The position numbers and the translations under genes are program-made. Source: Ambrosia x helenae (taxonomy: Eukaryota; Streptophyta; Magnoliopsida; Asterales; Asteraceae). Taken from it: a stretch of 64,000 bases of DNA. Every line of letters begins with the position of its first letter. Position 1 is the stretch's first letter. Below are positions 31,353-43,301 of this stretch, piece by piece. Below the pieces are notes generated by a model. The model ran no database searches. It was given only the letters and a program-made list of their open reading frames with translations, and was not told the origin of the DNA. The stretch covers positions 118,468,574 through 118,532,573 of the forward strand of contig CM061226.1 of NCBI GenBank assembly GCA_030844895.1. Reading direction: 5' to 3'.

Positions 31353-34218
31353 TGGAACAGATAAGAAAGTGTTTCCAAACTTTTATATTCTGGGATGGTA
31401 TTCTACTGGTGCTGATGCGGAAGAGTCGGACATGCTTATACACAAAGCTGTGAGTAATGTTATGGCCTTTGATGTGTTTATTTATTTATATATTTTAAAT
31501 GGGTTATTTATGTTGATGGTTATGTTTTTCTATAGTTGATGGATATTAATGAAAGTCCGGTGTATGTTCTTCTGAATCCGTTGATCAATCATGCACAAAA
31601 GGATCTTCCGGTAACCATTTTTGAAAGTGGTATGTTGTCTCAAATTGTAGCTCTTTATTGTCAATGTGATTGTTTGTGGATTCTGTCCTGCGAATGTTAT
31701 TGCATTTTAGTGTAAAATGTTCTTATGCGAATATATGCGAATATGCTGCAAATGACCTGTTTGAAGCAAGATGATTAGTTGATGGATAGTGTAAGATACT
31801 AAGCTTATTTGTAGGGCACTTATTAAGTTCTATGGTATTGGTCCGACACCTATCGGTTTTTGATAGTCGGCGTTTTAGTAAAGAGATGGTTTTATGGCCG
31901 TATCGCTTGATGCTAAAATGTAAAGTTACGCTTGAAGTGAGTTTGTAAGTGGTGAAATAAAGGAAAAATTTGTGTGTAAATGGCGGCTAAGCTATGGAAC
32001 TTAAACAGATTCACGGGTGAATGTGAACCAGCTTTTTTCAGACGCATTTTTGGCCTGGGCATGATGAGGATACGTATCACTTCACACATGATTAATTACC
32101 CTTCATTGACCCGTGATCTCGGTATATTATGATATACACTTCAAATGACTAGGATAGTAGGATGCTTAAATAAGTGCTTCATTGATTGAGGTGGCTTACC
32201 TTTCTTTACGTTTTATCGTATTTTTTAGAAAGGCTTCATTTTATTTTTTATGTCGTAGATATGTGTTGGATTCAGCTAAAAGCCTAAAATATGTTAACTC
32301 ATGTCAAATGCTTGATGGGTACTTCTAGACCAGATTATGTATTTTTTTTTTATAGCTTCACAGGGTGTTAATTCACATTGACCAATACGTTATGTTACGG
32401 ATTGGTGACTTGGTGTTTAAGAGCTTCTAAGTTGGCGTCATGTATGCAATATTGCAATTAGCTGTATGTGGATGTTAATTGTGTAGATCGTGGTATGGTT
32501 ATCTTTGATGATTACGTGTGTAGATTTATAAGGTAAAAAGCTTTGTTGGTGATTGGAGGTAGGCATGTTTCAGTCCTAGATATGTCTTTGGAAAGGAGGG
32601 GACAAAAATCTAAAACCCCTAATGAACTCTTTCTTTTCTTCTCAAAGTACATATTTAGCCATTGTTTATTGCTAACTCATTCGGATGATTATTTGTGATG
32701 ACTTAATATACCAATAAGTCCTAGTACCACCGTACAACAAACACAAAGTTTGATCTTCCTTACATTTACATGTAATAGATTAGATATTAATTTGGATGAT
32801 TATTTGTGATGACTTAATATACAACTACAAACTTAATATCCATGTTTATGGACACAAAATATGAATTTGGGACCTAAGGGTTTATTTGGGAAGCCATTTT
32901 TGTATTCTTAAGTCAAGAAGAGAGTTTGATTTGCATCAACACAAGCAAACTCTTGCTTGGATGTAGGTGATGTCCAAATGTATGAACACGAACGTGAGTT
33001 GGTAAAACAGTCAAGTAAGATTTTTATAACTAGTTTAAGTGATGTGAAGTGAATATCAACAATTTAACAATATCTATTGTGTAGAATTATATGTAAGGAG
33101 TCAGTGTAATATATAACGCTATGGGTTAAACAGAAAAGTGACATGATAGTCCACACAAGTTGAGGAAATTTAGCCAGAAATAAGGTTTTTGAAGCAAAAT
33201 AAGATGCTTATCAATCTAGAATTTTCACTGACACTTGAATTTTTTTCAATCATTACAACTAAAGAGATGCATGTCATCGATGGGATGCCGCAGCTCATAT
33301 TTGTACGCTCAAGCTACACCATAGAGGTATGCGCTAAATACTTGTACTTCAAATTCTTAGGGGTGTAGTTATAACCTGAATAATTCTTTTTTTTTTTAAC
33401 CATATTCTTCTATCACTCCAGACAGTAGAAGCTGAAAGAATATCTGTTGACCATGTTGCTCACCTTAAACCATCTGATGGAGGTTCAGCTGCTACTCAAT
33501 GTGAGTCCTTATATTCCTGCAGTCATGATCTCTAAATACGTTGTTTATTTCGGCATTTTCGGTTACGGCTTTAGCACTGTGGACACTTCTGATTTTCTTA
33601 TTAAATTCTGTAGTGGCTGCTCATTTGACGGGCATACATAGTGCCATCAAGATGCTCAATAGCAGAATCCGAGTCCTCCATCACTATCTTAACGCCATGC
33701 AAAAAGGCAACTTTTTCTTAATCCTTAGTTATAAATATTTATAAAACATGGCAAGAAGAAGACTTTTTAGAATGCTTTCATTTCGTTTGCAGGCGAAATT
33801 CCGCATGAGAATTCTTTGCTTAGACAGGTCTCTAGTCTCTTGAGAAGACTACCAGCCGTAGAATCAGAGAAATTTCAAGATGATTTCTTAATGGTGAGAG
33901 CTTTTATAAATTTAATTTCATTGAAATGTCGCTCTTATACCTTTTACTCCCTAATGCATGCATCAATACATGTTTTACAGGAATACAATGATACAATATT
34001 AATTAGCTATCTGGCCATGTTCACCGATTGCTCAAGGTATGCTTGCCAATATTTTTCGTTTGGTGTGTGGTAAATTTATATGGTGACATAATCTCGCTAT
34101 TTAGAGGTAACTGACACTATCTTGCATTTGTTGCAGCACGATGAATGATCTGGTTGATAAAATCAATGTTGCATATGACAGGCATAGTCGAAGGGGAGGA
34201 CGGACCGCCTTCATTTAA
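30936..34218 (+). CDS. CSN6: COP9 signalosome complex subunit 6
   Basis: MPN-domain scaffold subunit of the COP9 signalosome, the nuclear complex that removes NEDD8 from cullins. CSN6 pairs with catalytic CSN5 and is itself non-catalytic. Exons: 30936-31212, 31361-31449, 31536-31629, 33265-33326, 33422-33500, 33614-33706, 33793-33893, 33981-34036, 34137-34218, giving 310 aa (Arabidopsis homologues about 317). MPN region: LTFKLHPLVIVNISDH, VFGCVIGVQRGRTVEIFNSF, FPNFYILGWYSTG. C-terminal part: HLTGIHSAIKMLNSRIRVL, SLLRRLPAVESEKFQDDFL; end RRGGRTAFI. All junction phases agree and no stop or frameshift is seen. Intron 6 appears to use a GC donor (AAG|GCAACT); the other introns are GT-AG. Start chosen at the first ATG after a CACCACC-rich leader because it begins the conserved N-terminus. 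A Ser/Pro-rich insert sits near residues 34-50. Confidence 0.95.
31303..31351. repeat. Poly(T) tract in CSN6 intron 1
   Basis: About 49 T just upstream of the exon 2 acceptor, where it also forms an extreme polypyrimidine tract. The length is probably uncertain in any assembly. Confidence 0.9.
31630..33264 (+). other. CSN6 intron 3 (1.6 kb)
   Basis: GT-AG intron, the longest of the gene. It holds a partial direct repeat (GGATGATTATTTGTGATGAC at about 32684 and 32792). I see no nested gene or complete transposon. Confidence 0.8.
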
Positions 34219-35158
34219 AATCTCTCAAACAGATACTTAGATGCATGGCTTTTGTTTCTTTTAGTAGCGTAAATTTAGTTTATATGACGATAATTGCGTT
34301 CAGGAAAGTGAAGAATTTTTCTTAAAAAGTCTTTTGGGAGTGTGTTTAGGAAAACAGAATTGTGTTCATTGTCTTCATGTGTCTTTTATGAATGTCTTCG
34401 TTTGAACGGAAATCGAATTACGAAAAAGAAGTTAATGAAAATGACGTTAGAGATAGCGTGGCGATTAAGATTACGAGGCTTGGCTTGCTTTATATGTTTG
34501 TGGCACGTTAGAGAATCGTATGGCACATGGAGTGTAATGTGCATTTATAATTTCCGTATTAAATTGTTTCCTTGAAATAGGTCTTATAATTTGACAAGTG
34601 ACTAGTGTGGATAAAGGGTATGTCTTCCTTTATAAATTCTAACCAACAAAAACATTTAGCATTGAACAGTTTGGTAACATTGAAAAAATGTTGGTCTTTT
34701 GTTAACTTGTAGATATCCAAGTGTCATTTGGCTATGGGTCCACATTAGTGTCACGTCATTTTTTTTTTTATAATTATTTTCCATCATCATCATTATCAAC
34801 GGTCATTTGCGATCGGGGAGGAGGGGGGATAACCCCTGTTGGCACCGATCTAGGATTTAGGTGGAGGGGGGGTGTTCCCTGACGGGACGTGCTCACGTGG
34901 CACCCACCGATCCCCTCCTTGTCCTCCACGCCCTTTCGTCTTACAATCTCAATAGTCTAGGGTTGACGTTAACAAAATAATGCAACCTTGGTAGCACAAA
35001 TGAGCGTAAATGTATTGAATGTTCCCCTCAAATGTTTCTCTAATAGGAAAACATGTAGCCAATTATATTGTTAACATCAGTTGCTAAATTATTAAGGTGA
35101 TACCAACTTCAAGGATTTCCCGGAAGAAAGCGTGAACGGCAATATGTCAAACGTAATG
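34219..35158. other. CSN6 3' flank, no further gene
   Basis: 3' UTR presumably within the first 200-300 bp. GC-rich blocks at 34810-34935 (GGGGAGGAGGGGGGATAACC, GCTCACGTGGCACCC) look like repeat debris that I cannot classify. Confidence 0.4.
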
Positions 35159-35166
35159 TTAAAAAG

Positions 35167-35854
35167 TAGGGGTGAGCAAAATTAACCGCCATAACCAATA
35201 ACCAAACCATAACCAATATAACCGAACCGATTTTAACCGATAACCGACATAACCAATGGTTATGGTTATAAAATTTCTTTAACCAACCGAGCGGTTATGG
35301 TCATGGTTTTGAAACTTTGGTTAACCAATATAACCATAACCGAACCGAACTTCTAGTTTTAAGACTATGTATTATGTTTTACACTAACTATGTAAAGGTT
35401 TTCTACAAAAAATAAAAGTATGCTAGTAACAACACAATCTTAATGTATGTGACGTTTATTTTAATAAAGAATTAAACTTAGGCTTAAATAAGTTTTTTTA
35501 TTGTCTAAAAAAATCTTGTTAATAAGGATCATCTATTCGTAGTTTAACAAAAAAATGTAATCTTTTTTGTGTTATTAAAAAAACTTAAGTTAAGTTCACC
35601 ATTGTAGGTTCCATTTTTTATTTTGTAAACCCATAAAATTTTAATTTTTAAACTTTAGTCGAAAGTTAGTTTTAGTTGAAGTTTATGGTTAATAACCGAA
35701 ATAACCATAACCGAACCATAACCGAATTCATAACCGATTAACCATAACCGAAGTTTGATTATGGTTATGGTTAAGGAAATCTCTTAACCGAAATAGTGGT
35801 TATAGTTATGGTTAATGGTAAAAACCGAATCAAACCGACCCATGCACACCCCTA
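35167..35854. mobile_element. hAT non-autonomous element rich in AACCGATAACC, 688 bp
   Basis: Ends TAGGGGTGAGCAAAATT and, inverted, TAGGGGTGTGCATGGG. Perfect 8-bp target duplication TTAAAAAG at 35159-35166 and 35855-35862. Subterminal AACCGAACCATAACC repeats occur in both orientations. No transposase. Confidence 0.85.
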
Positions 35855-35868
35855 TTAAAAAGTATAAA

Positions 35869-36420
35869 CCGTTAGAAATGTATGGTGTGTATCTTAGTAA
35901 ATAAAAGTAAATAAATACTTTAGATGTTTATTTTTTTATTTCAAGAGATATCTCTAATTGATCTCTAGTATATCTCCTCTTGATTCCTTCTATCTCTAAT
36001 TCATTGTATTATTTATACCCGTAAATGAAAGATATCATCTTTGAGAAACTTACATGGTATCAAAGCGCAGTCTCACTCTACCCTAATTCTCATTGCCGCC
36101 TCATCGACCACATTCGACATCCGCAACCTCCAACTACGGTTTGTCACCATAGCCGGACTTTTTTTCCGAAACCTTTCCCAAATGGCCGACAAAGAAGAAA
36201 ATACATCCGATAATCCCAAACCCACACCCCTTCACCCGGTTTACTTCGTAACCAACATTCAACAGAAGGTTCGTGTCCTAGACGACGTGAAGGTTATGTA
36301 TACTTCATGCTTGTGGGTAGTGTGTTCTGGACCATATCGACGGTACACCGCTTCCAGCAGACACTGATCCCACATACGCCTCCTGGTTGGAAATTGATTC
36401 CATCATCTGATCTAAAAATC
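35869..36420 (+). pseudogene. Copia remnant: LTR, PBS and start of gag
   Basis: Putative LTR 35869-36055 (cGTTAGAAATGTATGG ... AAACTTACA) is followed by TGGTATCAAAGCG (initiator-Met PBS, one mismatch) and a gag start at 36183 (MADKEENTSDNPKP, then HPVYFVTNIQQKVRVLD). In another frame the sequence continues as DGTPLPADTDPTYASWLEID before similarity ends near 36420. A frameshift lies near 36300. No pol and no second LTR were found. The layout LTR-PBS-gag stub is that of a truncated element. Confidence 0.65.
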
Positions 36421-36665
36421 TAGATCTAAGAGTTGTTATCACGAAATAAAGTGAAATTGAGGTAAACATTCGGCCGCTAGTTGCGCAATCTCTAAACTCT
36501 TTCCTTAATGCACTTGTTAATAAGTTCTAGACACACAATCATTTACGAAGGTATGATGGGAGGTGTGTTAGCTTGTAGTTTTTAAGTTATTAGCGTCGTG
36601 GTATAGTCATGATGCATTTTTCAAAGTCACGAAAAGAGCCGGTCGAATTGAAATAACTAAATACA
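36421..36665. other. Short unclassified interval
   Basis: Could be the decayed continuation of the Copia remnant. No motif is seen. Confidence 0.35.
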
Positions 36666-36702
36666 AGCATAATCAGTGGCGGATCTAGACTAAAATTTCA
36701 GG

Positions 36703-36911
36703 CAGTGGCGAAGGATAGTAAGGGCGGGGAGGGGCGGCCGACCACCCCGGATTTTCGCGCAGAAATTCCGATTATATAGTATTCGTATAGAAAATTTTGA
36801 AAATATAGGGTTTCGACCTCCCGAAACGGGTTTTCGACCCCCCGAAACTAGTGACTTCCGACCCCCGGTAAATTCCGACCCCCCGAACCTTCGGGTCAAG
36901 CTTCGCCACTG
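36703..36911. mobile_element. hAT MITE, 209 bp (family with 54223-54421)
   Basis: TIR CAGTGGCGAAGG / inverted CAGTGGCGAAGC. 8-bp flanks ATTTCAGG and ACTTCAGG (one mismatch). The interior has repeated CCCCCCGAAAC blocks, and it is the inverse-oriented relative of 54223-54421. Confidence 0.82.
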
Positions 36912-37298
36912 ACTTCAGGGGTAACGTTTTAATTTTTTTTTACCATACTAAGCATTTTCATACAATGTGAACGAAACAAAAATAAAAACACGATAATAAA
37001 TAAGGTTCATTTTTTTTACCATACTTTCATAAGCAATATATTTTTTCTTGTTTAGCGCTATATTGTAACCACTAATTTATCAAAACATTTTACATCAACA
37101 CTTCACCAGCCATTAGGTTAATGTGTCCATTTATATTGATGACCTCGTGGTTGAAAAACTTTTTTTTTTAACAAAATACAATCTTTTTATGTCGTCTATC
37201 CGATTAGAGTGATAACTATTAATGAGTGGTCAAGATCTTTGTTGCTTCTTTTTTTCCCCACTCTTGATTCTTTTATTTTATTTTTACCCGTTCAAAAC

Positions 37299-37828
37299 TA
37301 GGGATACAAACGAGTCGAGCCTGAGCTCTACTAGGATTGAGCTCGAGCTTGGCTCATTGGTAGTATCTCAAGTTCGAGCTCGGCTCTTTTAAATATATTA
37401 AATAAAAAATATAAATAATAGACTCGTTTAGGCTTGTGAGCTCGATAGGTGAAAAGCTCGGCTCGGCTCGTTGGAAGTTTCTCAAGCTATAGCTCGACTC
37501 GTTTAATATCTATTAGTTAATATATTAAATAAAAATAATAAAAATAATAGACTCGTTTAGGATCATGAGCTCGATAAGTGAAAAGCTCGGATCGACTCGT
37601 TTACTAAACAACTTTAAATTACGGGTAAATAACATAAAATATTAACAAAACTAATATTATGAGCCTGACGAGCTTCACATGCCAGGCTCGTGCTCGGGCT
37701 CAAAAAATAAACGAGCTCTGTTTTAAGCTCAAGCTCGGCTTGGGCTCAATAAGGCTCGACTCGTTTTAAACTTTTTATTAAGACGAACTCGACTAGCTTG
37801 CGAGTTGTTCGGCTCGTTTGCACTCCTA
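37299..37828. mobile_element. hAT non-autonomous element rich in GAGCTCGAGC, 530 bp
   Basis: Ends TAGGGATACAAACGAGTCGA and, inverted, TAGGAGTGCAAACGAGCCGA. 8-bp flanks TTCAAAAC and TTCAATGC (two mismatches). Subterminal AGCTCGGCTCG repeats. Same family as 55240-55687. Confidence 0.8.
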
Positions 37829-38115
37829 TTCAATGCTTTACCCAATGCCAATAGGCTTGTATATTTTAATTAATAAATTACAAATGGACTGGGTTATGAC
37901 CTATAGGTTTCTATCTATTTCTATGTTATGCTTATATTAAAAACTTTGAGGGTGTGTTGGGTTTTAAAAAAACTGAGTGGTAACGTTACATAATTTTCAG
38001 GGGTAACATAATACAAAAAACATAAAAATACCGAAAAATTTACCCTACGCAGGAAAAGTTGAGGGGTAACGGACGCCACCCCTCACTCTTAAATACATCC
38101 GCCCCTGAGCATAAT

Positions 38116-38336
38116 ATTGTAGACCCCATCATTTCATATATAAATCACTAAAGGTGTGATATAATTTTTACAAATATAAAGATATATTCGAGAGCCCTTT
38201 GTGATTTTCTTTTAAGGTTTTATAAGATTTACAAGATGATGGATGGCAAATTTCTTTTACAAAGCCAACTCACACCCTCTACTGCATTAAATCTTGACAT
38301 GTTTTCACTATAATACAAGATTAACAAATTGGGTAG
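38116..38336. other. Intergenic, no feature
   Basis: AT-rich, nothing supported. Confidence 0.4.
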
Positions 38337-39175
38337 TGATAGGATATGGGCCAGAACCCAGGCTCGGCCTGGGCCAAGCCCATATCCTAAAGACAAGAAC
38401 AACTAGTTGGGCCAGTAGCACACCCGTAAGGCCCAACCGCACGCTAAACAGGTGCACGAAAGGGAAAGTGGCGACCCATGGAGTGATAACGACGTGTAGT
38501 CAATTAGCGTCCCCACACGAGCGTACTAGGTGTCCACCCCATTAACGGCTACGGCGGAGGGGACATGAAATACACATGACATGGACGACTAGCCAATCGC
38601 ATGCCTCGATTCTTTGAATCCTTAAAATCCACTAACGGTTGTGGCAGAGCCAACATTGAGCATGATTTGACAACGATGTCCAGCCAATCAAAGGCCACAG
38701 ATGTGCTCTCACCCTGCAAACGTCGGAAAGCGAGAGCATAGGGAACAAAACAACATATTCCTCGATGGTGACAACTGGCTCCTATTTCCTCCTTCCTTCG
38801 GTTATAAATACCCATCCTCCCCCAAGGTAATGGGGTATTCACTCCCACATTCTCTCACTCTATACTTACCTTGCTTGAATACTCTTATTTATCCAAACAT
38901 ATACTTATTCTAATGCCAGACAGTGGTTACAAGAAGGACAACCCCCCCCCCCCCCATCTCCACTCCTTGTAACGAGACTCACGGTGTTTCCTTTGTTTTT
39001 GCAGGAACCTCACAGAGACCAAAATCCACACTCTTCTGTTGAACACTTAGCCTCACCTGAGGGTTGGACTTGTGTTTCTTCAGGAAGGAATACTATTATG
39101 TACACGTGCACCACCTCAATATCATTAGACTACAAGTCCTTTTGGCTAATGGATTGTAGATGTTTTCTTTAGAAT
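38337..39175 (+). repeat. Possible solo LTR or LTR fragment
   Basis: Starts TGATAGGATATGGGCCAG and includes a near-palindrome around GGCTCGGCCTGGGCC. A promoter-like block follows: CGGTTATAAATACCC (TATA box) near 38799, a CT-rich leader, and C14 at about 38941-38955. This is the usual look of a plant LTR, but I could not define both ends or a target duplication, and a short host exon cannot be excluded. Confidence 0.35.
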
Positions 39176-39267
39176 GGTTGCAAACACTCTCTAAACCTAT
39201 TTATAAAGCTATACCAATATTTGATCAGGATATTAGAACCTGAACCCATCTAAGAATAAATGCTTTT

Positions 39268-40145
39268 TAGGATCGTTTGTTCAGAGAGATAGGGAGATAG
39301 ATACGGATGTAGCCCATCGCATCCAAGCTTACTGGTGTAGGTGGAGAGCAACCGCTGGGGTATTATGTAGCAGAATGTTTCCAACTAAACTAAAAGGGAA
39401 ATTTTATAGGGTTGCAGTTGGACCTGTTATGCTTTATGTAACGGACTTAAGGCACATGCACACAAGATGGAGGTAGTGGAGATGAGGATGATAAAATGAA
39501 TGTGTGGGAACACAAGGCTAGATCAGATAAGACATGATGTTTTTAGGTAAATGTTAGGTGTGGCTAGTATAGCAGATAAGATAAAGGGGGATGGGTTGAG
39601 ATGGTTTGCGAATGTGAAGAGGAGGTAGACAACGACACTAGTTAGGTCAGTGAAAACCATCACTGTAGAGGGGAAGAGGAGGAGAGGTAGGCCTAAAGTG
39701 ACGTTGGATGAACGGATTAGACAAAATTTGCTAGAGTTGCACCTCTATAAGGACATGGTCCAAGATAGGACTGGGTAGACACATAAGATTAATGTTAAGG
39801 ACTATTAGGGATAGATATATGTGTGTCTTAGGTTTATCTTAGGGGGTCAGATATGTCTACTTTTTCGGTGAGCGATGCATGTCGCTATATTCTTTTAACT
39901 AGATTTTTATGAGGTTATATATGCTCTTATTCTTAGTTTCACCTTGTTTCTCTTCTCATTGCTCCTTGTTGTTGTTGTTGTTGTTATTATTTATGCATTT
40001 ATATATTTTTGAGCCGAGGATCTCTCTGGAAGCAAATTCTTTATTGTTAGCGATAGACGTAAGGCTTGCCTATATCTCACCATCCTTAAACCCTACTAGC
40101 AACTTTGTTGTACGTGAGATTTACTAGGTACGGTTATTGTTGTAT
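39268..40145 (+). pseudogene. RTE-clade LINE, 3' end of ORF2 plus tail
   Basis: Reads GSFVQRDREIDTDVAHRIQ, then YWCRWRATAGVLCSRMFPTK and LKGKFYRVAVGPVMLY, the C-terminal motif block of plant RTE reverse transcriptases. After a frame change it continues KMEVVEMRMIK*MCGNTRL, VASIADKIKG and GLRWFANVKRR, with in-frame stops. The 3' UTR at 39850-40145 ends in TTGTTGTTGTTG and the conserved tail block shared with 20950-21090. The 5' end is truncated, as is normal for LINE copies. Confidence 0.8.
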
Positions 40146-41459
40146 ATCATGATGCTACAGGTACTAGACTAGAAGACTGAAGAGATTTGGTCGATGGATA
40201 GTAAAAACTTTTTTATTATTTATTTTTATTAACAATCACTACATACCCAAGGATTTGAATCTCATATGTAGGATAGCTATGAGGCACCTTAAAACCACAC
40301 CCGCCTGTACGACTTGTATAAGGTTGTACGAGACGTATGGGTAGTTGCACAAACTCTCAAGCGTCATTAATACTCATCAGTCACGCGTCTTGTTAGATCT
40401 ATATGTCGCTCATACGTTATACGGCGGGCGTATATGTTTGACAAGTGAAATAAATGGGGCTTCAACATTTGTCACTGTAAGACCCCTATACGTGACGTAT
40501 AGGTGGGTTTGCATCACCCTTTTTTTCCTTCCTCCATAGTGTGCTTGAGCCGCCGTGTCATTACACCGTGTCCCTTGTGAGCCGATAGATGGTAGATAAG
40601 TTAATTTTGCAGTATCCGAGACATGCACGTGAAAAGCAAAAACCAACAACGGCGGAAAGAAAGAAGCGGTCCAATATTACTTACCTTTGATGCCTTTCTT
40701 GCAGATCTTTTTATTTATGATGTTTTGTTGTTAATGTATCTTAATCATGATGTCTATGAGTGGTTGACGTCATTGCTCAATTTTATACCATTTATTAGAT
40801 CGATGTGTTTGTCTTGTATATATGCTCATGCGTATTTCCTTTTTATCCCTAAGTTTATACCTTTTGGAACTAGAAACTTTGATGAGAAGTAACATCGTTT
40901 CTAAACACTTTGATTCATGTGTATTTGTTATGAAATAAAAGCCCGTACATATGCTTGCAAGTTGAAACATCGAGTTTGAAAAAGATTCTAACTACAATGA
41001 TTGGTTTACAAGGCTCACGTTATCCTACGAAGTGTAACAGAAATGAGAACGATGAAAAGGATAAAAAAACACATTAGATCATGAAATATAACATAATGAG
41101 TCACAAATATAATACAATGCCAATAAATATAACACAATGTTTAGAAAAAATGACAAAATAAATCGAAGAAATAACACAATGACGAAAATAAAGAAAACAC
41201 ACAATGCAAAATAAAAGACACAACGATATAACACAAATTCTAAAAATACAAACTAAAAATCCAAAATATCGAAAACCTAAAAACTAAGATCGTATGGTTC
41301 GATGGGACGGTTCATATGCCGCTTAAATAAGCTCAATCGGACTTCATTTGACACCCTTCTACGACTTCCTATTTTAATTTCACTGTGTATTTAATTCTGG
41401 CCCTGGTTTACAATCCAAATACAAGATTAGATTTTAGTTATGGGGGTTGTCAATTCAGG
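40146..41459. other. Intergenic, no gene
   Basis: 41060-41240 has loose AATAACACAATG repeats. Short open frames (40345-40892) lack motifs. Confidence 0.4.
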
Positions 41460-41900
41460 AAGTCATTAAGAAATTGTTTGAAGACTATCACGGCCCACTT
41501 TCTCCACATTTTCAAATACTCGTACAATGAGTCCTGCGCATTGTCGTACGCCATTTGACGAATCACCGATGCGCACTTCTGCAACAGAGAAAAACCTAGT
41601 TTACGTCCCGCGCCTTTCCTTTGTTGAAAAATGTGTAAGTGCGCTCTAAATCATCATTGGCGACTCATGCGAAAACGACACTGGAAATTTTATTATCATA
41701 AAGCAGATTCTTAGAAAATAATCATTTTCAAGTTGGTTGTTAGTGGCATCACGATCTCTTTCCAGGGGATAACGTCTTATTAATGGTTGTCGTTCAGCTT
41801 GATTGATTAAAAGATGTAAGCCTGCTCAAACCACAACAATAATCAAATCTTCTTCCACATTTCGATTAGGTGGAGAGTCGGGAGGGATATCTATTTTACT
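41460..41900 (-). pseudogene. PIF/Harbinger transposase relic
   Basis: On the minus strand 41620-41461 reads KLGFSLLQKCASVIRQMAYD, then NAQDSLYEYLKMWRKWAVI and FKQFLND. This matches the N-terminal region of HARBI1/ALP1-like transposases (pattern GFTPIQKCTAAIRQLAYG...DEYLQMG). Further upstream (to about 41870) shorter blocks in other frames resemble the RRYPLERDRDAT segment. Catalytic DDE parts are not present. Confidence 0.55.
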
Positions 41901-42827
41901 TATGATGGATTGTAAAGAAAATACAGAGTTGGTTTGAGTTGTGTGAAATTTGATTATGATCGAGAAATGGTATATATAATGTTCTTAAAATTAACAAAGA
42001 ATTACCTTTTTTTTTGTCAGCCCTAGCGGTCTATTTTCTCAATTTCTACAGCATTTCAACGTTCAATATACGGTTAATTGAATCACGAGGGTGCCCTTGA
42101 CGCCCCAGGCTGGTGTTTAGGCCTGAAATCGTCGACGGGGCTGGTGGTTAACGCACACGGACAACCTAACAGTAAATTTTTTTAGTGAAATCGTTTATAA
42201 TCCGCTTGTTTTTAATTTTTACAACCATTATTATTTAATGTCTAGCGTTTAAATATTGTATTTATATTTTGCCACTAATATCTTTTTTCTTTTCGAGATC
42301 AATAACGAGATTTCATGCAATAGAAGCATTCCCAAATAATTAATTGTATTCCAACACTTTGATGACCAAAAAAATAATTAAATAATGTACGGATTAGAAT
42401 TCCGAATAATTGTTGTAAACAAAATGTTTCAAGCAACTTGTGATCGTAATCATTGTTGCTCTCATAAAAAGGAAGAGACCATATAAGTTGTTGTAACAAT
42501 TTAATACGTTAAAATTAGTCTTACGTTTATATAAAACCATGTGTATACATGTTAAAATTGGATGTCATTGTAGTTTGATGAATATGTACTCAAGATATGT
42601 TGGAAAACTATGTGTTAGATGCTGTTTATGAATCTTGTTAATTCCTTATTTAGATTTATGCCATGAAACTAAGAATAGTAACTCGAAACAAAACTGATAT
42701 GAAGATTTAAACATGTATGCTTACTTTCACATAAGTTTGGATTCTTGTGTTGGTAAGTAGTTTTGGCCAAATTCCTTGTCTTGCCTTTTCAAGTTCTCAG
42801 GTTCATAAATCAGATGACTTGTAACAT
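41901..42827. other. Intergenic, no gene
   Basis: AT-rich; nothing supported. Confidence 0.4.
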
Positions 42828-42882
42828 TATCTATTGGGTGATACTATTTACACAACCAACAAAAAAACCCTAAACAACCTTA

Positions 42883-43195
42883 GGACGGGTCGTCGAGGCC
42901 TAGATGGGCCGTTAAGAAAAATTAGGGTTTCAGGACGGGGCGTCCAGGCCTTGACGGGCCGTTTGTTTACAGAAAAGACAAAACCGACGGGCCGTCGAGG
43001 CCCAGACGGCCCGTAAAAGTACGAGGTACGAGGTGATCAGTCTGAACTCCTGCAAAAGCAGGCAGTTCAGACTGAAAAGTCTGAAAAAGGTGCTTAAGGA
43101 CGGGCCGTCCAGGCCCCGACGGCCCGTTGAAACGTGTTAGGTTAGGGCATTTAATCCCTAGACGGCCCATCTAGGCCTCGACGGCCCGTCGACAT
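42883..43195. repeat. Palindromic GACGGGCCGTC...GACGGCCCGTC array, left cluster (5 copies)
   Basis: Five copies of a roughly 30-bp near-palindrome: half sites GACGGGCCGTC and GACGGCCCGTC around AGGCCT-like centres. They sit between the left end and the transposase start codon. Position and symmetry suggest transposase binding sites or promoter elements (inference). Confidence 0.85.
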
Positions 43196-43301
43196 TTCCT
43201 GATATAACCATTACACGATCAGCTTCTTCCCCATTTGAACCAAACTTTAAAACATCACCACCACCAAAACCCTCGACCCATTTCGACTTCCCGGTCTCAC
43301 G

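Larger units (their letters stand above)
36674..38107. mobile_element. hAT non-autonomous element, 1434 bp, hosting two nested MITEs
   Basis: Ends CAGTGGCGGATCTAGAC and, inverted, CAGGGGCGGATGTATTT. Perfect 8-bp target duplication AGCATAAT at 36666-36673 and 38108-38115. Its own DNA is about 700 bp once the nested elements at 36703-36911 and 37299-37828 are removed. No transposase coding. Confidence 0.85.

Noticed and set aside
31228..31453. Poly-Phe and poly-Lys frames across CSN6 intron 1
   Set aside because: Translation of the poly(T) tract in an intron.
38984..39172. 62-aa frame as a host exon
   Set aside because: No conserved motif; it sits in LTR-like DNA and is short, so a coding claim is not supported.
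40345..40892. Overlapping short frames as a small gene
   Set aside because: No homology recognised, no splice or promoter support.
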